From Chiua virens (lineage: Eukaryota > Basidiomycota > Agaricomycetes > Boletales > Boletaceae): a stretch of DNA of 64,000 bases. Location: NCBI GenBank assembly GCA_019787685.1, contig JAHNUO010000005.1, positions 930,001-994,000 of the forward strand, given 5' to 3'. Shown in pieces: positions 12,596 through 24,750 of the stretch (position 1 is its first letter; each line of letters starts with the position of its first letter). The notes below the pieces were generated by a model, which was not told the origin of the DNA, made no database searches, and saw only the letters and a program-made list of their open reading frames with translations. The position numbers and the translations under genes are program-made.

Positions 12596-12836
12596 GCATG
12601 GATGCCAGCGTATTTGAGCTCAATGGTCTTTTCGCGGAGGCGTGGTAGCCTTGGATGTTTCCAATGGAACAAAGGCTGTGTTTTCGATTAGAAAGTTCTA
12701 TCAAATGTATTTAGTGCCATCACAAATCCGCGTGCAACCGACCCAAGTTGAATCATGCAAGCTGGCTCAGCCAACGTTCAACTTGTCGTTATATATCCAG
12801 CGGTCTAATAATCCTTGACTCTCTTCCTTCCTCGAC

Positions 12837-15800
12837 ATGGCTTCACCCAACATTCCTGCCATCGTCACCACCGACCTTTCCTCCAAACTCTCCCTGGTCG
12901 AAGGCCCGTTCCCGTCCGCCGCCAGTCCCCCCGACTTGCTCTCTCCGAATCATCCTGCTCGCCATTCTTCTCTCGACCTTACTCGTTCTCCATCTCCCTC
13001 CCTCACCTGTGTCTCTTCTAACGACGCTGCATCCTCCAACCCTCCTCCATCCCCGACCCTGTCGACCCAGTCGTCTGTCCACTTTGCAACTTCTGTCGCC
13101 TTGCGAGATAACAAACCAGATGAACGTTCTGGAATATCTTCCCTTCACCTCCTCAGTCCTTCTGCTATTGACAGGTATCCCCAACGCAGGAAATCCAGCG
13201 TAACCACATTTGCTAGTTCGCGCGATGGGCACAGCTCTATTGAAGAGACCGAGGCAGATCATTCCCCACCAGTATTTACTGATAATTCGCCCATCCGTCG
13301 TCCCAAATCGGATGCCACTAGTCTGACCCTTGCCTCCCACTCGCACCCGCTTTCCGATGCATGCAAACACCAGGATCATTTTTCCGATGATAAATCTGCA
13401 CTGCCTTCAACGCATATTCAACGTGATATCCATCAGGACGCCCGACCGTCAGATGGCACTTCGCAGGATCCCCCTCCCGACCTTGGTCCATTCGTTTTTG
13501 ACCCGTATCAACTGGCGAGTCTCTTGGATCCAAAAGATCTAGATGCCCTGTATGCGCTCGGCGGAACCACTGGCCTCCTCAAGGGTCTCGGCACGGATCC
13601 TACCCGTGGTTTACTCCTTGATGTTCATGCCCATAACGCTAGTCGTCCTAAACTGGGTGCCGGCGAAGGTGCTTCCCAAAGACACGCTCGGCACGTTCGG
13701 AAACCCTTCACAACTACTCCGGATGAACCCCACGGCCATTCGTCGCCCGCGGGTGCTGATGATTTGCCCAGAGCACCAGACCCTTACTCTGCCTCCTTGG
13801 TAGACCGCAAAGCAGTTTACGGTGAAAATGTCTTGCCGCATCGCCCGACGACATCTCTCCTTGGGCTGATGTGGCTTGCACTCAAAGACAAGGTTTTAGT
13901 ACGTAAAGACACTTCTTTTGGGACGCCTTTTCCTTCATTGCTCTTTTAGGTCCTATTATCTATAGCTGCTGTAGTATCCTTAGCTCTAGGCCTGTTCGAG
14001 GATTTCGGGACAACGCTGCCCGCTGGACAACCGCCTGTCGACTGGGTTGAAGGTGTCGCGATCATCATTGCAATTCTCATCGTCGTAGGTCATCTCCTTA
14101 TTTTCCACTTTGTTCTCCCGCCGATACCACCTTAGGTCGTCGTCGGCTCTCTCAACGACTGGCAAAAAGAACGCCAGTTCGAGGCCCTCAATCAAAAGAA
14201 GGATGAGCGTACCGTGAAGGTCATCCGCAACGGAAAGGAACACGCCATTGATATCAAGGTGTGTCTTTTGCATGGTTTTTCACCATTCCTGGTATGAATG
14301 TATCGTATAGGATGTTGTGGTTGGCGACGTGGCATTATTGGAACCAGGCGAGGTGGTTCCCTGTGATGGAATCTTCCTTTCCGGGCATAACGTCAGGTGC
14401 GATGAATCAGCTGCCACTGGCGAGGCGGACGCTATCAAAAAGGCACCGTACTCAACTTGCCTGGTGATGAAGAACGCAAAAGGCGGAACCCTCGGAGATG
14501 ACGGCGCTATCGGAGGGCAGCCAAAGCATGCATTGCCTAGTTCATCACATTTGGACTGTTTCATCATCAGCGGCAGCAAGGTACTGGAAGGTGTCGGGCA
14601 ATATGTTGTTGTCGCGGTCGGAACGAGAAGCTTCAATGGCCGAATCATGATGGGTGAGAAGGGTTTAATTGTGGCTGTTTTTCAAGTATCCTCACGTTAT
14701 ATTAGCCTTGCGCACCGACACTGAGAATACTCCGTTGCAACTTAAGTTGAACGATCTCGCGGAGCTGATTGCAAAGGCCGGCAGTGTCGCAGGTCTCGTT
14801 CTATTTTTTGCCCTTATGATACGCTTCTTTGTCCAGCTGGGTACGAATAACCCTGCAAGGTTAGTCACACTGTCAAGTTTGTCTTTCAGAGTCTAATTAT
14901 TGATGCATCAAGAACCGCAAATGAGAAAGGCATGGCCTTTGTGGACATTCTTATCATCTCTGTAACCCTGGTGGTGGTTGCCGTCCCAGAAGGCTAGTCA
15001 CGTCCGATGCTATTTATCATCTCCGACTAATGTGTACTTTGGTAAAGGTCTTCCTCTCGCTGTCACGCTCGCTCTTTCATTCGCTACTAAACGCATGACA
15101 AAGGAGAATCTGCTTGTCCGCGTACTTGGCTCGTGCGAGACCATGGCGAACGCTTCTGTCATCTGTACAGACAAGACTGGCACGCTCACCCAAAACGTCA
15201 TGACTGTTGTTGCAGGATCTATCGGCGTCCACGCCAAGTTTGCGCGACAACTTGAACAAAATCAAACCAGGACGAACGTGGTCGACGAACGTCTTTCTCG
15301 CAAGAGTACCGATTCTGCTCCCGGACACAAGCAGGATTTTTCTGTCGATCAGAGCCAGATCAATACTACTCTTTCACCCCAGCTTCGCAAACTTTTCAAC
15401 GCAGCTATTGCGATCAACACGACTGCTTTCGAGGACATGGATCCCATGACTAATCAAAAAGTCTTTATCGGTAGCAAGACGGAGGTTGCGCTCCTCAACC
15501 TCACCAAGGAGCTCAATTGGCCCAGTCACAGGGAAATTCGCTCCGCCGCGGACATCGTTCAAATGTTTCCTTTCTCCAGCGATCGTAAAGCCATGGGCGT
15601 GGTAGTGAAGTTGGAGAACGGTAGTCATCGACTCTACGTCAAGGGGGCGAGCGAGATCCTCACCAAATTGTGCAATCGCCATGTCGTCGTTTCACCGCAG
15701 GCGAATCAAGCTAGCCATGAAGACGCTATTGTGGAGACTGCAGCAATTGACTCGTATGCTGAAGTGAACATCTCCCGTACGATCATCTTCTATGCCAATC

Positions 15801-17564
15801 AATCGCTCCGGACTCTCGCCATCTGCTACCGTGATTTTTCCATCTGGCCTCCACCAGGACTAGGCCGGAACGCGGACGAAGATGTATGTCAATCTACGTC
15901 GCTACGTTTATTGTCTGACTATCATCTAGTTACCTTATGAAGGCTTAGCTCGCGAGCTTACACTCATTGGGATCGTTGGCATCGAAGATCCCTTACGCGA
16001 CGGTGTTCGCCAGGCTGTTGCAGATTGTCAGAAAGCCGGAGTCACCGTCAAGATGTGTACCGGTGATAACGTCCTTACTGCCCGTTCCATTGCTTCTCAG
16101 TGTGGAATCTTTACAGCGGGCGGCATTATTATGGAAGGACCGGTCTTTCGACAGTTGAACGATGCGGAGATGCTCGAGGTTGTGCCTAGACTCCAAGTTC
16201 TTGCCCGTTCTTCCCCTGAAGACAAGAAGATACTTGTCGAGAAACTACGGTCCCTGGGTGAAATCACTGCGGTCACTGGTGATGGTACAAACGACGGGCC
16301 TGCACTCAAAACTGCTCATGTCGGCTTTTCGATGGGCATCGCTGGCACTGAGGTTGCAAAAGATGCTTCCGATGTCATCCTCATGAATGACAATTTCGCC
16401 TCGATCGTCAAGGCCATTATGTGGGGCCGTTGTGTCAATGATGCCGTGCGCAAATTCCTGCAGTTCCAGCTCTCCACCAACATCACTGCTGTTGTCATTA
16501 CATCCGTCACTGCCATTGTATCAAATTCAGAGACCTCTGCCTTGTCGGCTGTCCAACTGCTATGGATCAACATTATTATGGACACTTTCGCTGCTCTTGC
16601 TCTTGCTACCGATCCCGCATCTCCAGCTCTTCTTGACCGGAAGCCAGACAAGCTCACCGCGCCGCTGTTCACCGTCGACATGTACAAGCAGATATTTCTA
16701 CAGTCGATTTATCAAATTGCAGTCACTCTCCTCTTCCACTTTTACGGTCTACAAATCCTGGGTCTCGAGAATACGTCGACGAACGCCACGGTTGTGCAAA
16801 CTGTTGTGTTCAACATCTTCGTTTTTGCACAAGTATCGAATTCGTTCAACTCAAGACGACTAAATCGCAACCTCAACATCTTCGAAGGCATTTTGAGAAA
16901 TCCTTATTTCATAGCAATTACTCTTATCGGTAACATCATTATTGCGCGCTCGTGATCTTGTTGCTTAACCGTGTTTCTGTAGAGATCGCAGTCCAGATCA
17001 TCGTCGTATTTATTGGTGGTGCAGCGTTCCAAGTCACACCCATAGGGGGTCTTGAGTGGGGGGTTTCGATCGCGCTTGGCCTGGTATCCATTCCCTTGGG
17101 TGCCTTGATTCGCTTTCTACCAAACAAACCCTTTGAACATCTTTTCATCTCTTTGAGGCTCCTCCCAAGTCCCGAGGTGCTTCCAACCATCAAGCCCGAC
17201 GCGGAATGGAACGAGGCCATAGAGCTTGTCCGTGACAATCTGGCTACATTTGCGAATCTTCGAGGCGCACGTCTGCGTTCATCGTCGTTCGTCTGGAAGA
17301 GTCGTTCGGCACGCCTGCAGAGCGACCGAAGAGTTCCTCTGTTCGTTGTCTGCCTTTGGGTTTTCGTCCTTGAGCTAATGTTTTTTAATCAAGGCCTTCG
17401 ATCATGACCATGGTGCCGAGTTTGATAGCATCTTCGATCGGCGCAGGTTGGGCACCACATACTCATGGTACGCTTTCAGACCCGGCACGATACGATCCCT
17501 CGAGGTCATCAGCGGCTCTTTGGGAGGGCAAGATCCAGATTCACCCAGATACGAAAGTGGATGA
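12837..17564 (+). CDS. PMC1: P-type Ca2+-transporting ATPase, vacuolar/PMCA type
   Basis: P2B-type pump that moves Ca2+ out of the cytosol, in fungi mainly into the vacuole. Ten exons (12837-13898, 13950-14084, 14136-14258, 14311-14653, 14706-14859, 14913-14992, 15048-15883, 15930-16929, 16983-17332, 17394-17564) add up to exactly 1,418 codons. Visible family features: a Ser/Pro-rich N-terminal extension of about 210 residues, the first transmembrane hairpin, the actuator motif ATGEAD, the membrane motif PEGLPLAVT, phosphorylation site DKTGTLT, nucleotide-binding KGASE, hinge TGDGTNDGPAL, and the C-terminal membrane segments with LLWINIIMD. The actuator loop has a poorly conserved Gly/His-rich insert. 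The intron that interrupts PEGLP (14993-15047) starts with GC instead of GT. The last donor (GTTCCT at 17333) is weak, so the extreme C-terminus is less certain. Confidence 0.95.
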
Positions 17565-18693
17565 CCCCGTCTTCCAGAGATGGGGCGGTCAAGGTCGCCT
17601 ACGGTCTTCGACTTCAAATGTCTAACGCGCTGCGTGGTATATGGCCCAATGGGCACGTTTACACGTATGGTATTATGTTCTTTCACGAATCAGCTCCTAC
17701 GACGTATGTATCAGAAACTCTGAATAATCGGAAGGGCGCGGGCGAGATACATTTCCGCGCACATCATGCAACGAACGCGACAGGTTACAAATTTTCCACA
17801 TGACGATAATAGGTTCTCTATCGCATATAGTTTATCCACTATCATAACCCGTACCCATGTTAACTTATTTTCGACTCCCATTGGACATTTTAGCCTTGAG
17901 GGCAGATTCCTTTGCATTAGGTTTTGAAGCAAGTCGTGTCTCTTATTCGATAGATTGCATCCACGGCACTGCCTGTATTATGTCCACAATATAACACGTT
18001 TGTTGATGCCTAACCTTTCAGCTCAGGATTCAGGAGGCCTCAACGCCTCTAGCACAAGTGTCCGGCCCGAGAGCTCGAGTCCTCGGAGTAACCGATACCC
18101 ATCTCTGATGGAATAGAAAACGTGTCCACGGATGAGTTGTGATGGCATCAATGTTGAGTCTGAATCTGACAGAAGCAACGACAGGCAAGCACTTGAAGAA
18201 AAACGACGGTGTAACGAATGATCGTGTACCCATCAGACTAGTACTGATTCAGATTCGGATTCAGACAGGGATCTCGATCACACGACTGTTACTTCAGTGA
18301 GACGCGCATCATGATAAAGTCCGGGTTCGGAGGCACGGGCACGTCACTTCTACGTTGGACACAAACGAAACAAAGTAGAGCGGTAAATACTAGTGTTCGT
18401 TATCATATTTTTCGACATCATCATTGCGCAAGAGTAGAAATGTAATGAATTGACAAAAGACCGAGGTTGGGGAGGTTTAGGGTGACGGCACGCATGTGTA
18501 GGGGTCCGCGGAGACAAGTGGGCATCAAAAAGGCAAGGAAAGAGAGGCGTGGAATTGACAGAATGCTTCGCCGAGGGATAATACAGTATACATGGCAGAC
18601 GACCACTAGTACTAATAGAATGGTCGGTTCAATCATGGAAAGGACATGAACGGAACGAAACGCGACTCACGTCCAGAAAATGGAGAAAAATGG
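17565..18693. other. intergenic region downstream of PMC1
   Basis: No coding signal seen. It contains the convergent 3' ends of PMC1 and the first SPT small-subunit-like gene, plus a short degenerate run of CAGATTC/GGATTCAG words around 18245-18265. Confidence 0.5.
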
Positions 18694-19039
18694 CTACAAT
18701 TCTTTAACGGCAGGAGGTGCGACCCAATATCTCAGGGGACGGTCGTCCGCGTTGGGGCCCCATAGGTAATACGATGCACGTTGTTGCAACACGAACAGCT
18801 GAGAGGGAAATATGCGGCATACGCCTCTAAAGAGGAGAAAGGCGAGGAGCGATAGTACAGAAACTGTGATGGGAAAAGGGGCGGAGAAAAGATGAGATGT
18901 GGACGTGGAAGAGTTAAAGGGAAAGTAACGGACAGAAAATGAGTTTCTCCCAAGGCTCCAGCGCGTTGATAGCAAATGTCGTTTCGATGACGAGTTTGCG
19001 CCTCCAGAGGTAGTTTCGTATACGGCCAGAATCACGCAT
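18694..19039 (-). CDS. serine palmitoyltransferase small-subunit-like protein, copy A
   Basis: Small membrane protein that resembles the activating small subunit of serine palmitoyltransferase (ssSPT/Tsc3 type), the ER enzyme that condenses serine with acyl-CoA in the first step of sphingolipid synthesis. Two exons (19039-18934 and 18863-18694) joined by an intron with a GTCCGT donor give 91 residues. The key evidence is the ALEPWEKLIF block directly before a hydrophobic segment (SVLSLLAFLLF). The human small subunits have MLEPWE at the same place, followed by one membrane helix. A basic NYLWRRK precedes it and an aromatic YYLWG with an acidic DD follows the helix. Copy B, 500 bp further on, has the same exon plan. 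Family assignment is by motif and topology. Confidence 0.7.
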
Positions 19040-19540
19040 TATGCAGGAGAACGAGACTGGCGGGAAAGGTGGTGGTGTGAATGTAAACCCTGTGGGAGGC
19101 GAGGTAGGTTGTGTATTTATCAAACAGCGTGAGATGTGTGCCCGCTCAGAAGCTGCCATGGCAAATGGTCATATTCAGGCCCAAGGGGGTCAACGAGCCG
19201 AGAAACCAAGGGGTTAACATTGTTACAGCAGTGTACAATAAACCTTAACCCTACGACACTTTTTTCTCTCTCTCAATTCTGCCATTTTGTCGAGTTGGAG
19301 TTTGAAATAAAGGCAATAAATTTGGCATGCTCATATATTCCGCTCATTGCAGAAGGGGATGACGAGAACCAAGCGAAGCCTTGAGCAGTACACATCAGAC
19401 CGAATAGGTAAAAATGATATATGCAGAGTCATGGGGGAATCAAGGATATCAGAAATGGTTCAATAACTGCTGTCTACTCTTTATCATTGGTGAATTTGCA
19501 GAGCGGGCTGAAACTTACAGCGGTTAGTTCCAAATGAACG

Positions 19541-19893
19541 TCATAGCTCCTTCAGCGTCGAATGGTCAACCAGATGCCGCAGCATCCGATCATCTCCGTC
19601 TTGGCCAAACAAGTAGTAGGCTGCCCGCTCGCGCATGATGGACACATGCGCTGGGAGATACCGGCACAGCCCAGAAACCACGAGAAGCGTAAAAAATGTC
19701 AAAATAACCACTGCAAAGTTTCGGTAAGAAATCTCGTCCGCAGCTGATGCACAAGCAATGTGGAGCTGATATAGTTACAGTCATAACAAAAGGAACGCTT
19801 ACTGAACAAGAGTTTCTCCCAAGGCTCTAGCATAGAGAATGCAAGGGTCGCCTCAAACTTGATTCGTTGCCGCCATAGGTAGTTGCTCAACAT
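19541..19893 (-). CDS. serine palmitoyltransferase small-subunit-like protein, copy B
   Basis: Second, tandem copy of the SPT small-subunit-like gene, same strand. Exons 19893-19803 and 19710-19541 (intron GTAAGC..GCAG) give 86 residues. It shares NYLWR, the MLEPWEKLLF signature before the membrane helix, P-x(10)-R-A-x-YYL-x-G, a DDR motif and a C-terminal LKEL with copy A. By eye about 45% of positions are identical. The intron has the same position and phase in both, and the second exon is 170 nt long in each. This shows duplication from one spliced ancestor followed by long divergence with both frames kept open. The two copies could assemble with alternative large subunits or alter acyl-CoA choice, as the human a/b pair does; that is inference. 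Confidence 0.7.
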
Positions 19894-21044
19894 TTCATGA
19901 ATAGCGCGGGGTTCCGAATCGGAATGGTCAAGGACGTGGGGGAATCAGACTAGATAGACCGGATGGGTGCGACAACGGAGGCTTTCGTGGATTCACTGAC
20001 GGGAGGCGACCGCGTGGACTCGCAGAGGGGTCGGGGCTGAGAAAGACTGCTGCGGGTCAGAAACTACTGGCACGACAAATTCATTGGCTGCTATTTGACA
20101 TTGGCTGATTTCTCGGCACGTGACTCATTCGCGACCGTCGGACTCGGCATCGCTGAGACAGCCGTCTCAGACTGCCAAGACCAAGGCCAAGAGAACCAAG
20201 TTTGCACTCCATGTAGCTTCCCAATAGGCTTATATGCTGTCAGTGCTTCAAGTTGCTACTTGCTTGAGAATAAGAATCCGTCCTGGAGTCACATATGGAA
20301 GCACACCAAATTCTAAATTGGCTCCTCTCTTCGTTATCTGACACGCATGTAATCAAGATTGAAACGAGCCAAATTTCGTCGGAGGATCAAAGAGAGACTC
20401 ACATACTAGTGCCAGCTAGCGCTCAACAGTTGAATGGGTACACTCATAGGTGTGGAGTGCCCGACCCAGTGTCTTGTCTGCTTGCTTCCTGCTGCACCCC
20501 AGCTGGACCGTGTGTGTTGAGCCGAAGGACTCATTCTAGTTTGTATTTTTTGTCCAAGGACTCCATGCACTGCGAGACATCCTCAAGCTTGCAATCAAGT
20601 ACATACTATATGACCCATGGCCAAATATGTAAGAATATTATAGTATCCGTCCGCAACAAATGTGCCCGAAGATGAGAAAGGATACATGACTTGTCTTGAC
20701 TCGGATCTGCGGAGCTTTGGCGGCGCTCCTAAAACGACATTATTTGCCGCAATCACTACCCTATAACCGGCTCGCAAGAAGAGTACCATACCTTTTCCGA
20801 GCGTCAAGAATCCATGGTACATATTTTCTCCTGTACTACTTGTTGAATGGGACTTCAAACCCCTGGTTGACGTGGGACATGTAGCCGGACTCGACTGAGG
20901 TGTCGTCGCCAACGAGGGGGATCGTCGCGCGATAACGAGGTAGATAATAATGATTTTCCATTGTTGGTTATTTGCCTTGTGAGTCATGGACATGGGACAG
21001 GGAACGAGGCGCGGGCGATGCAGAAGCGTAGCACAATCTTACCT
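19894..21044. other. intergenic region between SPT-like copy B and the SRA gene
   Basis: No gene supported. A 126-codon plus-strand frame (20295-20675) has no recognisable motif, is interrupted on both sides and is not joined by plausible introns. The region probably contains the divergent promoters of the two flanking genes. Confidence 0.5.
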
Positions 21045-22637
21045 ATGACCACCACCATAGCCTCGAACCCTCCCCTCCTCCAAGGCGACGTACATTGGCA
21101 GCGTCCCCCACAAGTGCAGGAACAACTCAGCCCCGCCGCTCCTGACCATTCATTGTCCACATCAACTCCCCTTTTGCAAGACACTCCGCTCCCTCCACCT
21201 CCCGAGGACAATCATGTCATTATTGACGCCAGAGCCGAAAAGAAACAACGCAACGAACGACTTCGTGCTTTGAGGTAGGCATCCTCTCCTTTCGATCTTT
21301 TATCAGTGATTCACACTCGGCCACTTCGAAGTAAGACATTTGGGCCCATTCCTGGTGTTCCGATCTTCTCCGGTTGGGACAAACGGTAAGCATGGTCGTC
21401 GCAATCATCTGAAGCACTCGACAACAGACATTACAATAGCAAACCATGCTCAGATTCCGCGGTTCATCGATCGATCATAGCTGGGATATGTGGAAACAAA
21501 AAGGAAGGCGCCTTTTCCATCGCCGTGTCTGGATTGTACGCGGACGATGAAGATGGAGGGGAAATCATGTATGAATATTCTGTCTTGAGACTCATCTGAG
21601 TCCATATCTGACTATGAGTAGTATCTACACTGGGGCAGGTGGTAGGGAAAGATGGACCGAGACCGTCCCTCGGAAACGCGTACGTTTTTCCTGCTGCCGT
21701 TAGTCACGATCCTGCCGTGGCCTCACGTCACATATACTGTTTCAGATCCGCCATGGCCCTCAGACACAGGATCAATCATGGGAAATGCCTTCCAACAGAG
21801 CTTTGATGGTGAGGAGGATGATCCAACTTGAAAATTTCCGTCTTCATCACACATCACTGCGTTTCAGATATCGTCCGAGACCGGAAATCCTGTACGAGTC
21901 ATTCGTTCATACAGATGTCCTTCGAAATATGCGCCTCTCACGGGATACCGGTATGATGGACTTTACAAAGTGACTACGGTGAGCTTGTTTATCTTGTGGA
22001 ATTCCAATTACAGATGGGCCAATCAGTTCTATTTCAGTGTTGGACGTCCGTGGGGAAGAACGGGAAGGCCATCTGTCGTTGTCGACTAGAGGTACGAATT
22101 CATTAAGCCTTTTACTTCGCTAGTTGACATTCTTTGCCTGTCTAGCGTCTACCCGAACAGCCCCCCATCCCGGTGCGGCCACCAACCTTGTCCACATCAA
22201 CAAAACGCAGGCAACGCCTTGTGTCTCGTCAGGCACGCTGTCCTCCACAGCCCGACAATTCGCATGATCTCTCGGGCGAGATGGATGTTGACGTGCAATC
22301 TGGCATTCAGTCTGATCCATCGTCGTCTATGCTCGAGTCAAATGATTTCGCTATGATCGAGCTGGATTCTCAGGCTGATGCGGAACAACCAAAGCCGCTT
22401 TCGCCTCAGCGTCCAGCTTCGTCCAACTTGAATAAGAACCCCGATATCCGTAAACTACCGAGATATAGGTGGGATCCGAAGACAAATGGTTTAGTGAGGC
22501 TTCCTCTTCAAGAAGACGTCGGCGTTGAAGGTGAAGACGATGCAACGCTCGTTCCAGATGAAGACGGCGTAAACATGAGCGATGCTGGAGACCTTTCCGA
22601 CATGAATCACTCGCCATCTACCTCGTCGAACTTGTAA
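21045..22637 (+). CDS. SRA-YDG domain protein
   Basis: SRA (SET and RING associated)-YDG domains flip out and read 5-methylcytosine and related bases in DNA; UHRF1 is the best known member. Eight exons (21045-21274, 21332-21385, 21440-21568, 21622-21679, 21746-21808, 21868-21978, 22038-22091, 22146-22637) sum to 397 codons in one frame. The domain runs from FGPIPGVP (about residue 80) through AVHRSIIAG, EGAFSIAVSGLYADD, YTGAGGR, GPQTQDQSW, GNPVRVIRS, YAPLTGYRYDGLY and ends at CRLERLPEQPPIP. The C-terminal 130 residues are acidic and Ser/Pro-rich, with no RING, PHD or SET domain, as is usual for the stand-alone basidiomycete SRA proteins. An alternative upstream ATG is at 21018. The small exons split the domain but every junction is in phase. 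Confidence 0.9.
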
Positions 22638-22852
22638 AACCAAGGGGAGCATTGTATAATAAGCTTTCCAAATACCGTTGATGTCCATTGTATGTTCTAT
22701 GTTGTATTAAATTCGTCTATGCATGTACTACGTAGCTGTTGTTTGCTTTATAATGCTGCGCGCGGCCACCGCAAGAGTGCGTGAGAAAAATAGGTGAAGG
22801 TGATCTTAAGCTTGTTTCAAGCTAAGTTGGTTCCGTACATACTCTGCCAAGC

Positions 22853-24750
22853 ATGGGTCTCTTGTTCTCCCTCCCTCTTGTTGGTCCGTTGGGAACTATA
22901 GCCACGTCATGTCTCGGAGGTCTTGCCTTTTGTTTTACCAGCACTGCAGGTGAGTCAAGGCATATGTCACATCAGACTGATGAGCTCACCGGGTCTGACA
23001 GCCTCCATGTTCTGCAAGTCGTGCAATTGCAATTCTTCTATCGCAACTAGGATTGGTTTTGCGGTAAGTCCTCAATAGTTGACTTATGTGCCTAACTCTA
23101 TGGCTTTGATTTAGATCATATTCATCCTGAATTCGCTTTTGGCATGGCTCATGAAGACTCCGTTCGCCATACGCAAGATTGAAGAATGGAGCTACGACTA
23201 CATCAAGATGGAGTGCGAGGAAGGCAAATGTTACGGTGTGCTCGCAGTGCGTGCTGTTTCTCCCGTTTTTGGTCATTGTTTTCAATTCATGTTTGCTCTA
23301 GGTTCATCGAGTTTGCTTCGCGTTATTCCTCTTCCATTCTCTATTGAGTTTGTCCCTCATCGGCGTGACGGAATCTAGAGACAAGCGTGCAGCGATTCAG
23401 AACGGGTGAGGTTATCCCTCTCGCTAAAACGCCAATTCGCTCATGCTCTCCAGGTGGTGGGGTCCCAAAGTCTTACTCTGGCTCGTGTTGGTGGTTGTCA
23501 CCTTCTTCATTCCAAATGGCTTCTTCATCTTCTGGGGTGACTACGTCGCTCTGATCGGCGCAACTATCTTCATTCTCCTTGGTCTTGTTCTCTTGGTCGA
23601 TTTTGCGCATTCGTGGTCAGAGACTTGTCTGGAAAACTGGGAGAAATACGAATCGACTCTCTGGCAATGGATCCTCATTGGCTCTACTGCTGTGATGTAT
23701 GCCATAACGTTCACCCTCACTGGCGTTCTCTATGGATACTTTGCTGGCTCCGGCTGCACGCTCAATCGTTTCTTCATATCGTTCAATCTCGCTCTTTGCA
23801 TCGTTAGCACCATCGTGTCCATCCACCCGCTAGTGCAAGAGTACAACCCACGATCTGGTCTCGCTCAATCGGGAATGGTGGCGGCCTATTGCACATATCT
23901 TATTACTTCTGCTGTGACCAATCATGCTCACAATTCCTGCAACCCATGGACGTCATCGAGTGCGACTGGGACGACGTCGGTCGTTCTTGGCGCGGTCTTT
24001 ACGTTTCTCGCGATCGCCTATTCCACTAGTCGAGCGGCCACACAAAGCAGGGCGCTGGTTGGCAAAGGGAAGAGGGGTGGTGGGGTTCAGCTGCCCATCG
24101 ACGATACGGCGCAGTCAGAGATGGGTGTAGTGAGCACGCAACCAGGGCGCACGGAGTCTCCCAGGTACCAAGCATTATTGGCTGCCGTACAAGCAGGGTA
24201 TAACTTCTTCCTCTTCCCTTTCCTTACAGACCTAATCTTCTTTTGCATCCCTAGAGCTATCCCCGAGTCCGCACTAGACGAGGATGATGATGAAGATGAA
24301 GAAGACTACGGAGAAAGTGGGGACGATGAGCGTTCTGGCACTCGTTACAACGTATGGCCGTTCTTTTCAACAATATTGCCACTGCTAAATACTCGGACAG
24401 TATGCTTGGTTCCATGTCATCTTTACGCTTGGGACAATGTATGTTGCGATGCTACTCACAGACTGGTCAGTCGTACCACTTTTCTGGTCTATTTTGTTGA
24501 CTTAGCGTTCTGCCATCCACAGGAACGTCGTGTCTACTGAACCAGGTGGTGTCGAATCGGACGAGATCGTCTACATCGGGCGATCCGAGACAGCCATGTG
24601 GATGCGTATCGTCAGCAGCTGGGTTTGCATGCTCCTTTACATGTGGAGCTTGCTTGCTCCGGTCCTCATGCCGGATCGGTGAGTGCGATGACCTGATGGT
24701 CTGTGAATAGCGTTTTAACGCCGGCTTTATCCAGGTTCGGGGACTTGTAA
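22853..24750 (+). CDS. TMS1: Tms1/SERINC family membrane protein
   Basis: Multi-pass protein of the serine incorporator family. SERINCs were proposed to aid serine supply to phosphatidylserine and sphingolipid synthesis, and more recently to act as lipid scramblases. The gene is spliced from many exons beginning MGLLFSLPLVGPLG. Family landmarks follow in order: the Cys-rich CKSCNCNSSIATR, the first helices, ECEEGKCYGVLAVHRVCFALFLF, the WWGPK segment, NGFFIFWGDYVALIGA, DFAHSWSETC, the ER loop with NPWTSSS, a cytosolic acidic loop (DEDDDEDEED), YAWFHVIF and the C-terminal SSWVCMLLYMWSLLAPVLMPDR. It ends FGDL then TAA at 24748-24750. Hydropathy suggests 10-11 membrane helices. It starts 215 bp after the SRA gene on the same strand. 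Confidence 0.92.

Larger units (their letters stand above)
8394..12836. other. gene-poor intergenic region, 4.4 kb
   Basis: The longest stretch of the window without a recognisable gene. Both strands hold only short frames (the longest is 173 codons on the minus strand at 10005-10526) with no family motif and no convincing chain of introns. One minus-strand frame at 9317-9499 carries CKEC and CPHC pairs that could chelate zinc, but nothing extends it. Two short simple repeats are listed separately. There is no transposase, reverse transcriptase or terminal-repeat signal that I can see. It may hold regulatory DNA of TPS1 or PMC1, unannotated noncoding RNA, or old decayed elements. Confidence 0.6.

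Noticed and set aside
20295..20675. 126-codon plus-strand frame before the SRA gene
   Set aside because: No family signature, no start context and no splice partners. Not listed as a gene.
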